A stretch of DNA of 64,000 nt, taken from positions 199,620 to 263,619 of the forward strand of contig CANGMI010000003.1 of NCBI GenBank assembly GCA_947455195.1, in the 5' to 3' direction. This document shows positions 8,482 to 17,371 of the stretch, piece after piece. The notes under the pieces are model-generated. The model saw only the letters and a list, made by a program, of their open reading frames with translations, did not search any database and had not been told where the DNA came from. Source of the DNA: Pseudomonadota bacterium. GTDB lineage: Bacteria > Pseudomonadota > Gammaproteobacteria > Burkholderiales > SG8-39. Every line of letters starts with the position of its first letter. Positions within the stretch are counted from its first letter, which is position 1. The position numbers and the translations under genes were made by a program.

Positions 8482-8801
8482 AGTCGTACCTTCTCACTGC
8501 ATGGCTCGTCGGCTGGGTCATTCTCGTCCTCGGCGCCGCGTGCGGTGCATGGCCTGCCGCAACGTCCGTCCCGCCTCGTCTGGCGTCCCTGCACCAGCCA
8601 CTGGCAGCAGGCCTGGTGGCCGGGCTGTGTGCTCGCAGCGTGCTGGCGGTGTGGAACATCGGTCGCTGGCTGCAATCCATCCCGACCGAATTCGTGACCT
8701 CCAACGGCTGCGTGATTTCGGGCTTGCCGCAAGGCCTGGCCATCCCGACCCCATTCAACCACCAGAGCGCTCGCCCCGTGGATCAACGAGAAGCCTCATG
8801 A
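8478..8801 (+). CDS. Small membrane protein of the pilus-like locus
   Basis: 107 residues. An N-terminal hydrophobic helix (TAWLVGWVILVLGAACGAW) and a second one around residues 42-60 suggest two membrane passes or a signal anchor. No family recognised. The ATG overlaps the previous stop and the stop overlaps the ATG of the TcpQ-like gene at 8798. Conserved position immediately before the secretin pair suggests an assembly role, which is inference. Confidence 0.6.
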   Translation: MKSYLLTAWLVGWVILVLGAACGAWPAATSVPPRLASLHQPLAAGLVAGLCARSVLAVWNIGRWLQSIPTEFVTSNGCVISGLPQGLAIPTPFNHQSARPVDQREAS

Positions 8802-9418
8802 TGAATCGCACCACCCGCATTCTCTGGATCGGTATCAGTCTTCTCGGGCCGATGAGCACCCGGTGCCACGCTGCGCCGCCCACCGAGGGTTGGGTGAACT
8901 CGCGACTGATCAATGGAACCATCGTGAGAGGCGGATCGATGCCTCTCTGGCACGGCACCACGGCCACCGACCGGCCGCCACGCAACGACGGCGCAGACAT
9001 GCCACGGCCGGCATCGGCCGCGAGCACGGCGCGTACACACGCTCCGGACACGGCCGATCAAAGCGGCGCAGCCCCACCGGAATCCGCACCCGCAGGTCGT
9101 TCCCCGGGCACCACCGCCCCTGCCCTGCCCCTCCCGACCGAAGCGTCCGAGGCTCGCAGAGCTGCAACAGGCGCACTCACCGTTGCTGCCGGCGAGCGGC
9201 TCTCCAGTGCGTTGGTGAGATTCCTCAGGGAAAACGGACTGCAACTGCAGTGGAGTGCGCGCAGCGACTACGTCGCTCGGCACGCGTACTCGGTCGCAGG
9301 GACTTCCATCGACGAGACGATCGAGGCTGCCCTTTCGCCGCACGGCCTGTCGAGCACGCTCTGGGAATCCAATCGAGTTCTCGAGGTGCATGCACACTCG
9401 GCCCGGGTGCGCCCATGA
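8798..9418 (+). CDS. TcpQ/PilL-like secretin-associated protein
   Basis: 206 residues with a signal peptide (start to about residue 27, ending CHAAP). A Pro/Ala-rich linker follows, and then a C-terminal domain of about 75 residues beginning LTVAAGERLSSALVRFLREN and ending with TLWESNRVLEVHA. This matches the TcpQ/PilL C-terminal domain style: a short alpha/beta secretin-N0-like fold used in type IVb pili to support the secretin. ATG is at 8798, with a second ATG at 8801; the stop overlaps the secretin start (ATGA at 9415). The order TcpQ-like then secretin is that of known type IVb pilus operons. Confidence 0.7.
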   Translation: MMNRTTRILWIGISLLGPMSTRCHAAPPTEGWVNSRLINGTIVRGGSMPLWHGTTATDRPPRNDGADMPRPASAASTARTHAPDTADQSGAAPPESAPAGRSPGTTAPALPLPTEASEARRAATGALTVAAGERLSSALVRFLRENGLQLQWSARSDYVARHAYSVAGTSIDETIEAALSPHGLSSTLWESNRVLEVHAHSARVRP

Positions 9419-11025
9419 CAATGGCATACCAACTCTGCCAATGGCTTGTACTGCCCGCGCTGGTGTGTGCGAGTGGATGCTCGCTGCCTGACACACGCAG
9501 CAAGGCGGGCGCGCTGATCGCCGACGAAATATCGCGCATCACCACCCGTGCCGATGAAGCGCCCCGCCTCCGACGAGTACCACTCGCGTACATGGGGGCC
9601 GATGTGGTCGAATTCACGCCGGGCGGCGATACGGTCAGTGTGGAAACCTACGGGACGCCCCTGTTGACAGCGCTGCGGTCGATCGCCGAACCGCGCGGGT
9701 ACGGGCTGGTGGCGGCGGGGCCACTGAACGAAGACAAGGTCAGCGTGCGCCTTCGCGGCGTGCCGTTCGAACTCGCGGTGCGCGAGCTTGCGGCCGCGGC
9801 CGGCATGGCGGCCGTTTTCGATCACCGTCGCCACGCCATCTACGTCGCACGGGAAGCGACGTACACCTACAGGCTCCCCGTCCACCTGTTCGAGACAACC
9901 GCCATGGATTACATGGTGAGTTCGAGCGGCGCGGGCACGCCCCCTGCCGGCGGGGCTGCGGGGCCGGGCGCAAGCGGATACGGGCTTGCCACCCCTCCGC
10001 CGGGATCAACGGGGCAGGCCACCGGTGGTATGGGCACGGTGGCGAGCGGCATGCCCGCAAGCACCGGCAGCCCTGTCGGGACCAATGGCATGCGCGTCCT
10101 CGGACGCTCGAGCGGTGCCGCCAACTCGATTCTCACGGCGCTGCGCGAGATGGCAGGCCGCGGTGCCCAGGTAAGCCTGATCGCCGAAACCGGGCTCGTC
10201 AGCGTGCGGGCCGACGGCACGACACTCAAGCGCGTGAGCGGGTTCATGCAGACCCTCATGGGAGATGCCGCGCGGCAGGTCGAACTCAAGGCAGCGCTGA
10301 TCGAGGTGACACTGGGCGACGAGCTCGCCTGGGGCATCGACTGGTCGCGGCTCCTGGGCGGCAATGGGCAGGCGGTGCAACTCGGGCTCGCGACAGCCGC
10401 GAGTGTGACCAGTCCGGCATTCAGCGCACAGGTCACGAGCGCCTCCATCAAGAGCGTGATTCAAGCCCTCGAAGGGCGCACGACGGTCAAGGTGGTCGCC
10501 GAGCCGCAACTCTGGATGCTCAATCACCAGCCAGGCATTGTCTTCAATGCCACCCAACGACCCTACCTCGGGTCGGTGAGCACCGCGATCAGTGGCAGTG
10601 GCGGCCTCGCGACGAGCGCAGGCGCATTGTCGTTCGTGATGGATGGCGTTTCGCTCGCCTTCAAGCCCAACATCCTGGACCACCAGCATGCCGAAATGAC
10701 CGTCATTCCGGTGCTGTCGACGGCGGTGAACCAGCAGACCTTCTCACCAGGTCCCTCGACAACGCTGGTCGGCTACGACCTGCCGACGACTTCCTCACAC
10801 CTCAAAGTACTGCTGGAATCGGGCAAGACCTACATCATTGGCGGCAACCGGTTCAGTACCCAGTCGGCTGCGCGCAGCGGACTGCCTGGCACCCTGGAGG
10901 GGCCGGTGAGTTCGATTCTCTCAGGCCACGACGACAAGCGCAGCTCGCGGGAGCTGGTGCTCCTGCTCCACGCGATGATCGCACCGGCACCCTCCCTCGA
11001 TCCGCTCATCGGCGAGGCCCTCTGA
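9415..11025 (+). CDS. Type IVb pilus secretin lipoprotein (PilN-like)
   Basis: 536 residues. The N-terminus has a hydrophobic core and lipobox ending ASGC, so it should be an outer-membrane lipoprotein. An N-domain region (about 60-160) precedes a Gly/Ser/Pro-rich linker. The C-terminal secretin domain has EVTLGDELAWGIDW, the strand motif VVAEPQLWMLNHQPG and the late HLKVLLESGKTYIIGG, all diagnostic. Secretins form the gated outer-membrane channel through which a pilus or substrate passes. A lipobox-bearing secretin is typical of type IVb (PilN/BfpB/TcpC) systems rather than type IVa PilQ. It overlaps both neighbours, with the GspL-like gene starting in a TGATG junction. Confidence 0.88.
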   Translation: MTMAYQLCQWLVLPALVCASGCSLPDTRSKAGALIADEISRITTRADEAPRLRRVPLAYMGADVVEFTPGGDTVSVETYGTPLLTALRSIAEPRGYGLVAAGPLNEDKVSVRLRGVPFELAVRELAAAAGMAAVFDHRRHAIYVAREATYTYRLPVHLFETTAMDYMVSSSGAGTPPAGGAAGPGASGYGLATPPPGSTGQATGGMGTVASGMPASTGSPVGTNGMRVLGRSSGAANSILTALREMAGRGAQVSLIAETGLVSVRADGTTLKRVSGFMQTLMGDAARQVELKAALIEVTLGDELAWGIDWSRLLGGNGQAVQLGLATAASVTSPAFSAQVTSASIKSVIQALEGRTTVKVVAEPQLWMLNHQPGIVFNATQRPYLGSVSTAISGSGGLATSAGALSFVMDGVSLAFKPNILDHQHAEMTVIPVLSTAVNQQTFSPGPSTTLVGYDLPTTSSHLKVLLESGKTYIIGGNRFSTQSAARSGLPGTLEGPVSSILSGHDDKRSSRELVLLLHAMIAPAPSLDPLIGEAL

Positions 11026-12203
11026 TGCGCGCCTCAGAGCGCAGGGCCCCTTGCCAGCCGCAACTCTGGCTCTGCGTACACCCGCGTGCGGGCGCAAGGT
11101 CCTGGTGGCGAGCGAAGGACGGGGCCATGGAAGAGGTGTCGAGCCCCCCACCGCGACACTCGATCTGCATATCACTGTCCACTGACGACTGTCGGCTCCC
11201 GGTGCCCGCGCCGGCCTCAGCGCGACGAGCCCGCCAAGCCATGCGGCGTCATCTCGGCGGTCAGATCGAAGTGGTCAACGCCTCGAGGAAGGTCGGACTG
11301 GTCTACGGCCGAAGACGTCAGCACGATACCGGGTATCCGCGGGCGATCCCGGCCGGCCTGCTGATCGAAGTGCTGCTGGGGTCGCGCCCGACAATTCGTC
11401 GACCGTGTGTCACCGGACTCCTGCTGGGCGGTCCGGCTGGTCCGCAGCAGATTCTCGCGCTCTGGTTTGCCGATGCACAAGGAAACTTCAGCGACCTGCA
11501 GTTCACCGACAACGCGGAGCCCCAGGCCGCACAGATCATCGGCGACTACTGCCATCGCCATGGCGTCGACCCCCACGCGGATGAGCGCCCCAGGCTCTTC
11601 GGTCAGGAGGACCTCATCGGCCTCGTGCACAGCGAAGGCATGGCGCTGTCCTACCCGAGTACCGATGCGTGGCTGGGCCTGAGCCATCTGATCTGGTATC
11701 GGTCGACCGCCGGTGCCGCTGGTGTGCTGCTGATTGCCCTCGTGTCAGTCGCCAGCGTGCGAATCCAGGAGTACGCACGCATCAAGGCAACCCGAGACGA
11801 GCATCGCGTCGCCCTGATCTCGACCGGCGCGCAGATCGACAGCCTCCTCATCCAGGACCTGGAGCGCACCGTGCGATTGAGTTCAATCGATACCCGTGCG
11901 CTCCTCGATGCAGCACGATCGGTACACCGCCGCGGCACGCGTATCGCGATCAGCACGATCGACTCGCGCTCCCGGCTGGAGGTGTACGCGATCGACAGTG
12001 CCCCAGAAACACCCTCGGCGATACCCCTGCCCCTGAGGGCAACGCTTGATCTCCCCGACGCCTCTGCCATGCCGCGAATCGACGGAGGGCTGCCACGTCG
12101 CGTCACCACCGAAGGAAAAGTCGATGCCCATCTCGAATACGACCTGTCGTCGTCTGATCGCAGCTTGCCTCGCCGCATCCTGCTTGACCGCACTCGTGGC
12201 TGA
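11025..12203 (+). CDS. GspL/PilO(IncI)-like inner-membrane assembly protein
   Basis: 392 residues in a bitopic layout: about 225 residues of cytoplasmic domain, one transmembrane helix (AAGVLLIALVSVASVRI, about 226-243), and a periplasmic part starting with a helical stretch that could be a coiled coil. This is the plan of GspL, PilM/PilN and IncI PilO proteins, which link the ATPase to the periplasmic frame. Sequence resemblance is too weak to choose among them. The ATG lies in a TGATG junction with the secretin stop. Its last 80 bases overlap the next gene in another frame, which is long for an overlap but backed by a good ribosome-binding site for the latter. Confidence 0.6.
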   Translation: MRASERRAPCQPQLWLCVHPRAGARSWWRAKDGAMEEVSSPPPRHSICISLSTDDCRLPVPAPASARRARQAMRRHLGGQIEVVNASRKVGLVYGRRRQHDTGYPRAIPAGLLIEVLLGSRPTIRRPCVTGLLLGGPAGPQQILALWFADAQGNFSDLQFTDNAEPQAAQIIGDYCHRHGVDPHADERPRLFGQEDLIGLVHSEGMALSYPSTDAWLGLSHLIWYRSTAGAAGVLLIALVSVASVRIQEYARIKATRDEHRVALISTGAQIDSLLIQDLERTVRLSSIDTRALLDAARSVHRRGTRIAISTIDSRSRLEVYAIDSAPETPSAIPLPLRATLDLPDASAMPRIDGGLPRRVTTEGKVDAHLEYDLSSSDRSLPRRILLDRTRG

Positions 12204-12702
12204 AGCGGTTGCCCGAACCCTGAACGATGCACGCGCCGAGGCCGGTCTTGAAGCAGCCTCCTTGTCGAGGCTCGCCGACGACCTCGCCCGATTGCGCACG
12301 CACCTGGCCCCTGATCGAAATGCCGATTCCGGCAACGCCGACCTTTCCCGACCCATCCACGGGGCGGCCGACCTCGACCAGGCAATGAACGCCACGCTGC
12401 TCACCCTGCGTGCCGCAGCAACGTCTGGTGTGGTCACGCTGGAGACCGTCACGGTCGAACCCTCGGGCATGGCCCCAGCCAGAACCGAAACAACCCAGAA
12501 GGACCGTCATCGTGACGACCCATCATCGATCGAATCGCGATGGATGCAGCGCTCCCTTCGTGCACGTGGACGATACGTATCGATCGAAGGGCTTCTCGAT
12601 GTGTTGACCCATCTGCCACCCGCACAAAGCGTCCTGACCGGCATCGATCTGGTCGAAGATCGATTCGCGATTCAGCTTGTCGTCCTGGGGCTTCGCTCAT
12701 GA
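12124..12702 (+). CDS. PilO/GspM-like periplasmic-frame protein
   Basis: 192 residues with one N-terminal hydrophobic segment (signal anchor, about 10-28), a helical stretch and a C-terminal ferredoxin-like segment. The latter reads RGRYVSIEGLLDVLTHLPPA then SVLTGIDLVEDRFAIQLVVLG, the typical beta-alpha-beta of PilO/GspM proteins that dimerise under the outer membrane and align with the GspL-like partner. Start chosen at 12124 because AAGGAAAA precedes it at a normal distance; this makes an 80-bp overlap with the previous gene. The stop overlaps the ATPase ATG. Confidence 0.62.
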   Translation: MPISNTTCRRLIAACLAASCLTALVAEAVARTLNDARAEAGLEAASLSRLADDLARLRTHLAPDRNADSGNADLSRPIHGAADLDQAMNATLLTLRAAATSGVVTLETVTVEPSGMAPARTETTQKDRHRDDPSSIESRWMQRSLRARGRYVSIEGLLDVLTHLPPAQSVLTGIDLVEDRFAIQLVVLGLRS

Positions 12703-14684
12703 TCGATCAACACGGAGCACCCGAGTCCGTTTCCGGCCCCAACCGAGCCAACGGCTCGCCTGACAGCCTCCGATTGGGTGCGATGCTCATCGCGCGAGGC
12801 GCCATCACACCGCGGGAACTCGACACCGCGCTCCAGTCGCAAGTCGAGTCGGGGCAACTGCTCGGTCACATCCTTGTCGAGAGAGGCGCAATCACGGCGC
12901 CGCTTCTGGCCGAGTGCCTGCACGCGCAGTATGGAGGTCAGCAAAGAGCGCCCGACATCCTCGCGCGACTGGGCCTTGCACCTCACCACGTGGCGATGGC
13001 CTTGAAGCGCCAGCAGACATTCAATGAACCGCTGCACGACATCATGGAGGACTGGGGTCTTCTGTCGCCCGAAGCGGTGGCCAAGGTCGTGGCGATCGAA
13101 AATCATCTCGAATACTTCCCGCGCAGCCGCGTCGACGAAATCGCAATCGACAGCCCGCTTGTCAACGCGATGGAAGTTCCGGATTACCGCGGCTACGTCC
13201 CGATCGGCATCACCGAGGGCCTGCCGCGAAAGCGGCTCTCGCTCGTGATCGCAGACATCCGGCGCCTCTCGGAAGCGACAATCACCTACCGCCAGTTCGA
13301 CTGCCATGTGCAGGTCGGCTCACGCGAGACCTGCCAGACGCTTTATCGGCGTCTTTTTGCGCGCACGGCCCCTGCGGTGGATGCGCTGATCGCCGAACAT
13401 GCCGGCACCCGAGGCTCGGGCCCGAGCACAGGTACCGATACGGATCGCACCGCGCTCTGCCAGGACCTCCTCATGGCCATCCTGCGACATGCCTGCTTCA
13501 GCGGTGCCAGCGACATTTCACTGCACCGCTCTCATCAGATCGGCATGGTGCGCCTGAAGATCGACGGCTCGTGGGGGCTTTTTCGATCGATCTCCGGGGA
13601 GCTTCTCGAGCAACTCTTCGGCGTGATGCGAAATACGCTTCTCGATGGCGTTCTCGATGAGCGCCTTCGCCAGGGTTTCACGGAATGCTCGCTCGACCTG
13701 AAGACCGGGCAGACATCACACACCCGCCATCTGCGCGAGCGTCACGCCGATATCGCAGAGCGCTATGTCTTTCGCGTCGAACTGGGCAACTCGATCCAGG
13801 GCAGGACAACCACCATCCGCATCAACGATCGACAGTCCAGTGCTGCCGACCTGGATCAACTCGGATTCGACGTGGACACGCGACACCGGTTGCGAGGCTA
13901 TACGCAGAGCCGGAGCGGCGTCTTCCTGGTGTGCGGTCCGACCGGGTCAGGCAAGACCACCACGCTCTATGCGCTGCTGCAGTCCATCGACCCGGTAACC
14001 GCCAGCATCCAGACGATCGAGTCGCCGGTGGAATATACCCACGGCCTTTGGCAGCAGTTCCCGATCGGGCTGCACAGTGAAGCGCACGAGGGTCGCGAAT
14101 GGGGGCTTGCGCTCAAGGGCATCCTGCGCAATGCGCCCGACACGATCCTCTTTGGCGAAGTCCGCGACGAGGGCACGGCGCGAGAGCTCTTTCGGGCTGC
14201 GAACACGGGCCATCTGGTGCTGTCGACGCTTCATGCCAACAGCGCCGTCGCAGCGCTCGCGCGACTCGAAGACCTGGGCATCAGCCGTGACCGTGCCGCA
14301 ACAGGCCTGCTGGGCATCCTTGCCCAGCGCCTGGTGCGAAAGCTGTGCGCTCGTTGCAAGGTGAACGACGAACGGCCGTCAACCTGGCACCTCCTCGGCG
14401 CACGACCCCATGAACCAGCGAACGATGCAGCGGCAAGCCCCTGCCGATCCTCGACCAATGGCTGTTCAAACTGCAACCAGACCGGCTATCGAGGCCGCCG
14501 GATGATTCAGGAACTGCTTCATTGCAGCGACAAGGTTCGCGATCAAATGGAGACACTGGTGCCACTGTCGTCCCTGCGCGGCGGCATCCGCGGGCGAAAC
14601 CTGCGCGACGGTGGCCTCGCACTGGTGAGTGAAGGCATCACATCGATCGACGAACTCGCAACGCATCTGGACCTCGATCCATGA
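12699..14684 (+). CDS. Type II/IV pilus assembly ATPase (GspE/PilB family, PilQ-like)
   Basis: 661 residues. The N-terminal region (about 25-175) has the duplicated MshEN/GspE-N style helices (LGAMLIARGAITPRELD). The motor domain has Walker A GPTGSGKT at residues 413-420, an Asp box before it, Walker B-like DTILFGEVRD and the His-box GHLVLSTLHANSA. A four-cysteine zinc module follows (CARC and CSNCNQTGYRGR). These features mark an assembly (extension) ATPase rather than a PilT retraction motor. It powers subunit addition from the cytoplasmic face. Overlaps of 4 bp join it to both neighbours, so it is expressed with the GspF-like platform protein. About 80 residues of charged sequence (about 225-260, 360-390) are less conserved. 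Confidence 0.92.
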   Translation: MIDQHGAPESVSGPNRANGSPDSLRLGAMLIARGAITPRELDTALQSQVESGQLLGHILVERGAITAPLLAECLHAQYGGQQRAPDILARLGLAPHHVAMALKRQQTFNEPLHDIMEDWGLLSPEAVAKVVAIENHLEYFPRSRVDEIAIDSPLVNAMEVPDYRGYVPIGITEGLPRKRLSLVIADIRRLSEATITYRQFDCHVQVGSRETCQTLYRRLFARTAPAVDALIAEHAGTRGSGPSTGTDTDRTALCQDLLMAILRHACFSGASDISLHRSHQIGMVRLKIDGSWGLFRSISGELLEQLFGVMRNTLLDGVLDERLRQGFTECSLDLKTGQTSHTRHLRERHADIAERYVFRVELGNSIQGRTTTIRINDRQSSAADLDQLGFDVDTRHRLRGYTQSRSGVFLVCGPTGSGKTTTLYALLQSIDPVTASIQTIESPVEYTHGLWQQFPIGLHSEAHEGREWGLALKGILRNAPDTILFGEVRDEGTARELFRAANTGHLVLSTLHANSAVAALARLEDLGISRDRAATGLLGILAQRLVRKLCARCKVNDERPSTWHLLGARPHEPANDAAASPCRSSTNGCSNCNQTGYRGRRMIQELLHCSDKVRDQMETLVPLSSLRGGIRGRNLRDGGLALVSEGITSIDELATHLDLDP

Positions 14685-15886
14685 ACATCGAACTGGCCTG
14701 GCGCTTTCACGGCATCGACGCCGAGGGGCCTGCCTCCGGGACGCTGGTCGGGCCAAGCCGTGATGACGCTCACTTCCACGCATCCACCGTACTGCAGCTG
14801 CGAGACGTGGTGATCGAACTCGATCTGGCCCACTGCCTGCGGCTTCTCGCGGGCAAGACAGAACTGCCGCCGGGCGATCTCGTGCGCTTGTACCAGGTGA
14901 TTGCCGATCGGCTCGAAGCAGGCCTTTCGATTGCACAAGGGCTGCGTGATGCACGGGCCTACATCACCGACTCGCGTGCCACCGCGCAAGTCGCACTGGT
15001 TCGGCGCAGCATGCTCGAGGGCACGTCCCTCAGCGAGGCAATGGCGCAAGCCGGCTTTCCACCGCTGCACACCGCAGCGCTTGGAGCGGTACGCCGTGCC
15101 GGCGGAGAAGCGCAGGTTCTTCGCAGCCTGGCACGGCAGGTGGAGTTGGTTCAACGACTGCGACATCGCCTCGCCAGCCTCTCGTGGTATCCGCTGCTGA
15201 TCACCAGCGCTGCATGGTGTGTCGCCTGGGGCGTCACGCTTTTCGTCGCCCCACGCCTCGATCGCTTCTTTGCGGCGACCTCACCGCTCGGGATCGACCT
15301 GCCCGCCATGGGACGTACCTATTACGCCTTCGCACGAAGTGCTTCTGAAGCACCCGTCGTATTCAGCCTCGCCTGGATGACATTGCCCTTGGCCACCTGG
15401 CTCGTGCTGAGGCGTCCCGCATCGCGTCGACTCCTGTCGATGCTGCCTGCCGTCCGTCAGGTCTTCGTGAAGCTCGATCTGGCTGCACTCTGGAGCGCCT
15501 TCGCACAGTTGCAGGCCGCCGGCGTGCGCCCTGTCGAGATCTTCACAGAGCTCGCTGCCGCGGCCAGCGAACCCGAGCACGCACGTCAAATGCGCCTCGT
15601 TGCGGCGCGGCTGCAGGAAGGTTCGCCATCGCTCGCCGCAGCCGTCGCGCAAGCAGGCTTCCCGCACTTCGTCAGCGCTGAAATCGCTGCCGGCGAATCG
15701 GCCCTCAACCACCGCGCAGCCATCGACCGTCTCATCGAGCGACTGCAGCGCGACATCGACCGACATTGCGCTCAGATCGAGCGACTCATGACGGCAACGA
15801 CCTACGCGCTTGTCGCACTTGTCGTCGTCATGACTGCCTCGATGGCCATCCTGCCTCAGTTGACAGCCGCTTTTTCACGACTCTGA
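14681..15886 (+). CDS. GspF/PilC-type inner-membrane platform protein (PilR-like)
   Basis: 401 residues with the duplicated GspF domain. Repeat one has LVRLYQVIADRLEAGLSIAQGL and repeat two ALWSAFAQLQAAGVRPVEIF; both end in the GEA/GESA-type motif before hydrophobic helices (about 170-195, 220-240 and 375-395). GspF proteins sit at the centre of the inner-membrane platform and transmit ATPase rotation or stroke to the growing pilus. The order ATPase then platform protein then pilins matches IncI/type IVb pil operons. A 75-bp gap separates it from the first pilin gene, the largest spacing in the core machine. Confidence 0.88.
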   Translation: MNIELAWRFHGIDAEGPASGTLVGPSRDDAHFHASTVLQLRDVVIELDLAHCLRLLAGKTELPPGDLVRLYQVIADRLEAGLSIAQGLRDARAYITDSRATAQVALVRRSMLEGTSLSEAMAQAGFPPLHTAALGAVRRAGGEAQVLRSLARQVELVQRLRHRLASLSWYPLLITSAAWCVAWGVTLFVAPRLDRFFAATSPLGIDLPAMGRTYYAFARSASEAPVVFSLAWMTLPLATWLVLRRPASRRLLSMLPAVRQVFVKLDLAALWSAFAQLQAAGVRPVEIFTELAAAASEPEHARQMRLVAARLQEGSPSLAAAVAQAGFPHFVSAEIAAGESALNHRAAIDRLIERLQRDIDRHCAQIERLMTATTYALVALVVVMTASMAILPQLTAAFSRL

Positions 15887-15961
15887 TCGCTGCCCAGCCC
15901 GCCAGATCAACCCCAGGCCCTGCCGCTCGACGGACAGCCGAACCCCAGGAAGGAACACGAC

Positions 15962-16507
15962 ATGACCCTCCATCTTCGCGACTGCCGCGGCTTTTCCGCG
16001 CTCGAAATGATCGCTGTCCTGGCGGCGATGGCCGTCATCAGCGCCATCGCCATCTTCAGCTACGACCAGAGCAACTCGCGCGGCATTGCCCTGTCGCGCT
16101 CGATGAACGAATACGCCAACGCATTGCGCATGGCCAAGATCGACTTCAGCTGCTACCCGACACGACTCGATGCGCTGTTCGACCGATCCAAGGCGAGCGC
16201 AGCAAACGCCTTTTGCGGCATCGATCTTGCAAGCCAATGGCGACAGCGATATGCACAGCCCGCGCCGGTCGACGGAAACGGCAACATCCTGCTTTCATCG
16301 ATTGGAGCGGGTGCGAGTCTGGCCATAACGAGCGTTCAGGATACCGGGGGAACCCACTGGCAGATCGTCGCAAACCGTATCCCCAATGAAGTGATTCCGA
16401 AGGCAACCGATGCCTGCAATGGCGCCGGACAGACGTCAGGGCGGTGTGTCGGAAGCCCGGGCCCGGATGGCAGCGGCAGCGTGACGCTCGAATTCGACCT
16501 CACCTGA
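15962..16507 (+). CDS. Type IV pilin-like protein (candidate major pilin, PilS-like)
   Basis: 181 residues. A short leader ends in CRG, followed by FSALEMIAVLAAMAVISAIAI. This is a prepilin cleavage site with Gly at -1, Phe at +1 and Glu at +5, and the hydrophobic N-terminal helix. Cysteines at four positions could form a C-terminal disulphide loop. The GTCC-free start region has AAGGAA at 15950-15955, well placed. Position directly after the platform protein is that of pilS, the major pilin, in IncI pil operons. A prepilin peptidase must be supplied from elsewhere in the genome, as none is encoded in this locus. Confidence 0.82.
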   Translation: MTLHLRDCRGFSALEMIAVLAAMAVISAIAIFSYDQSNSRGIALSRSMNEYANALRMAKIDFSCYPTRLDALFDRSKASAANAFCGIDLASQWRQRYAQPAPVDGNGNILLSSIGAGASLAITSVQDTGGTHWQIVANRIPNEVIPKATDACNGAGQTSGRCVGSPGPDGSGSVTLEFDLT

Positions 16508-16516
16508 ACACCGGCG

Positions 16517-17371
16517 ATGGTCCATGCCTCAGCCAACGGCAGGTCGCCGGGTGATCGGCACGCGCCACGCGCTCAGCGCCCGGACAGGGGCGCAGTGCTG
16601 TCGCTGCTCTTTCTGGCAACACTCGCGCTGGCAACGCTCGCTGTCACGCTCGCCGCAAGCGCTTCGCGCGATCGCGATCAGGCAACGGCGCGGGGCTTGC
16701 GACAGGCCTGGCTCGATCGCTCGGCCACCGCGGTACGCGCATGGTACGGCCAACACCTCGCAGAGACGGGACGCCGGAGCGAAGCACTCGACATGAGAGC
16801 GGTACTCGCGCAAGCCAACGTCCAGCCACTCCACGCGGTCGGAGCGGCATCGAGCGTTCGCCTGTTCGAGGATGGCGTGGGCGGACATCGGATGGTGCTC
16901 TGGTTGCCCGGTGCGAGTGGTGCAGAGGCTCGGATCGACCCCCTGACCGGTATCGTCTCGGTTCCAGCAGACTGTCTGATAGCCCGCATTTCGGGCATCG
17001 ACATACAGCGCCAGGCATCCGAGGCTACCGGGCGTTTGATCGCAGTGATGGCGCGCAGCATCGAGCGCTGGGCGGTCGCGCGGCGGCGACTCGAGCTGGA
17101 CGATATCGGATGCAATCCCTTCCGAGCCGAGCCGCCCTGCCAGGCGCCCGGACGCACGCTGCCAAGGCTCGATGACTACACCGACGCGGGTGAGATCAAC
17201 TGGGTGGAACTCGGTATCGGGGAAGTTCCAACCCGCGATGCATGGGGTGGCAAGATCGAGGTCTCCACCCGCGTTGGCGCGCGCCATCAGGCCCCGCCCT
17301 TCTCGATCGCGATCCGGTCGCTGCCACCCTATGGCGGCGAGATCATCGTTCAGGCGATTCAGCCCCTCTGA
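16517..17371 (+). CDS. Minor pilin/GspK-like protein lacking the canonical Glu5
   Basis: 284 residues. A leader rich in Arg/His precedes RGAVLSLLFLATLALATLAVTLA, which looks like a type III signal of pilin or PilX/GspK type but lacks the Glu at +5. In T2SS the tip pseudopilin GspK also lacks this Glu, so a tip role is possible. The C-terminal part contains DAWGGKIEV and a final strand-rich region (SIAIRSLPPYGGEIIVQAI), as in pseudopilins. It lies between two canonical pilin-like genes. The downstream gene begins in a TGATG junction with its stop. A non-pilin signal-anchored protein cannot be excluded. Confidence 0.55.
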   Translation: MVHASANGRSPGDRHAPRAQRPDRGAVLSLLFLATLALATLAVTLAASASRDRDQATARGLRQAWLDRSATAVRAWYGQHLAETGRRSEALDMRAVLAQANVQPLHAVGAASSVRLFEDGVGGHRMVLWLPGASGAEARIDPLTGIVSVPADCLIARISGIDIQRQASEATGRLIAVMARSIERWAVARRRLELDDIGCNPFRAEPPCQAPGRTLPRLDDYTDAGEINWVELGIGEVPTRDAWGGKIEVSTRVGARHQAPPFSIAIRSLPPYGGEIIVQAIQPL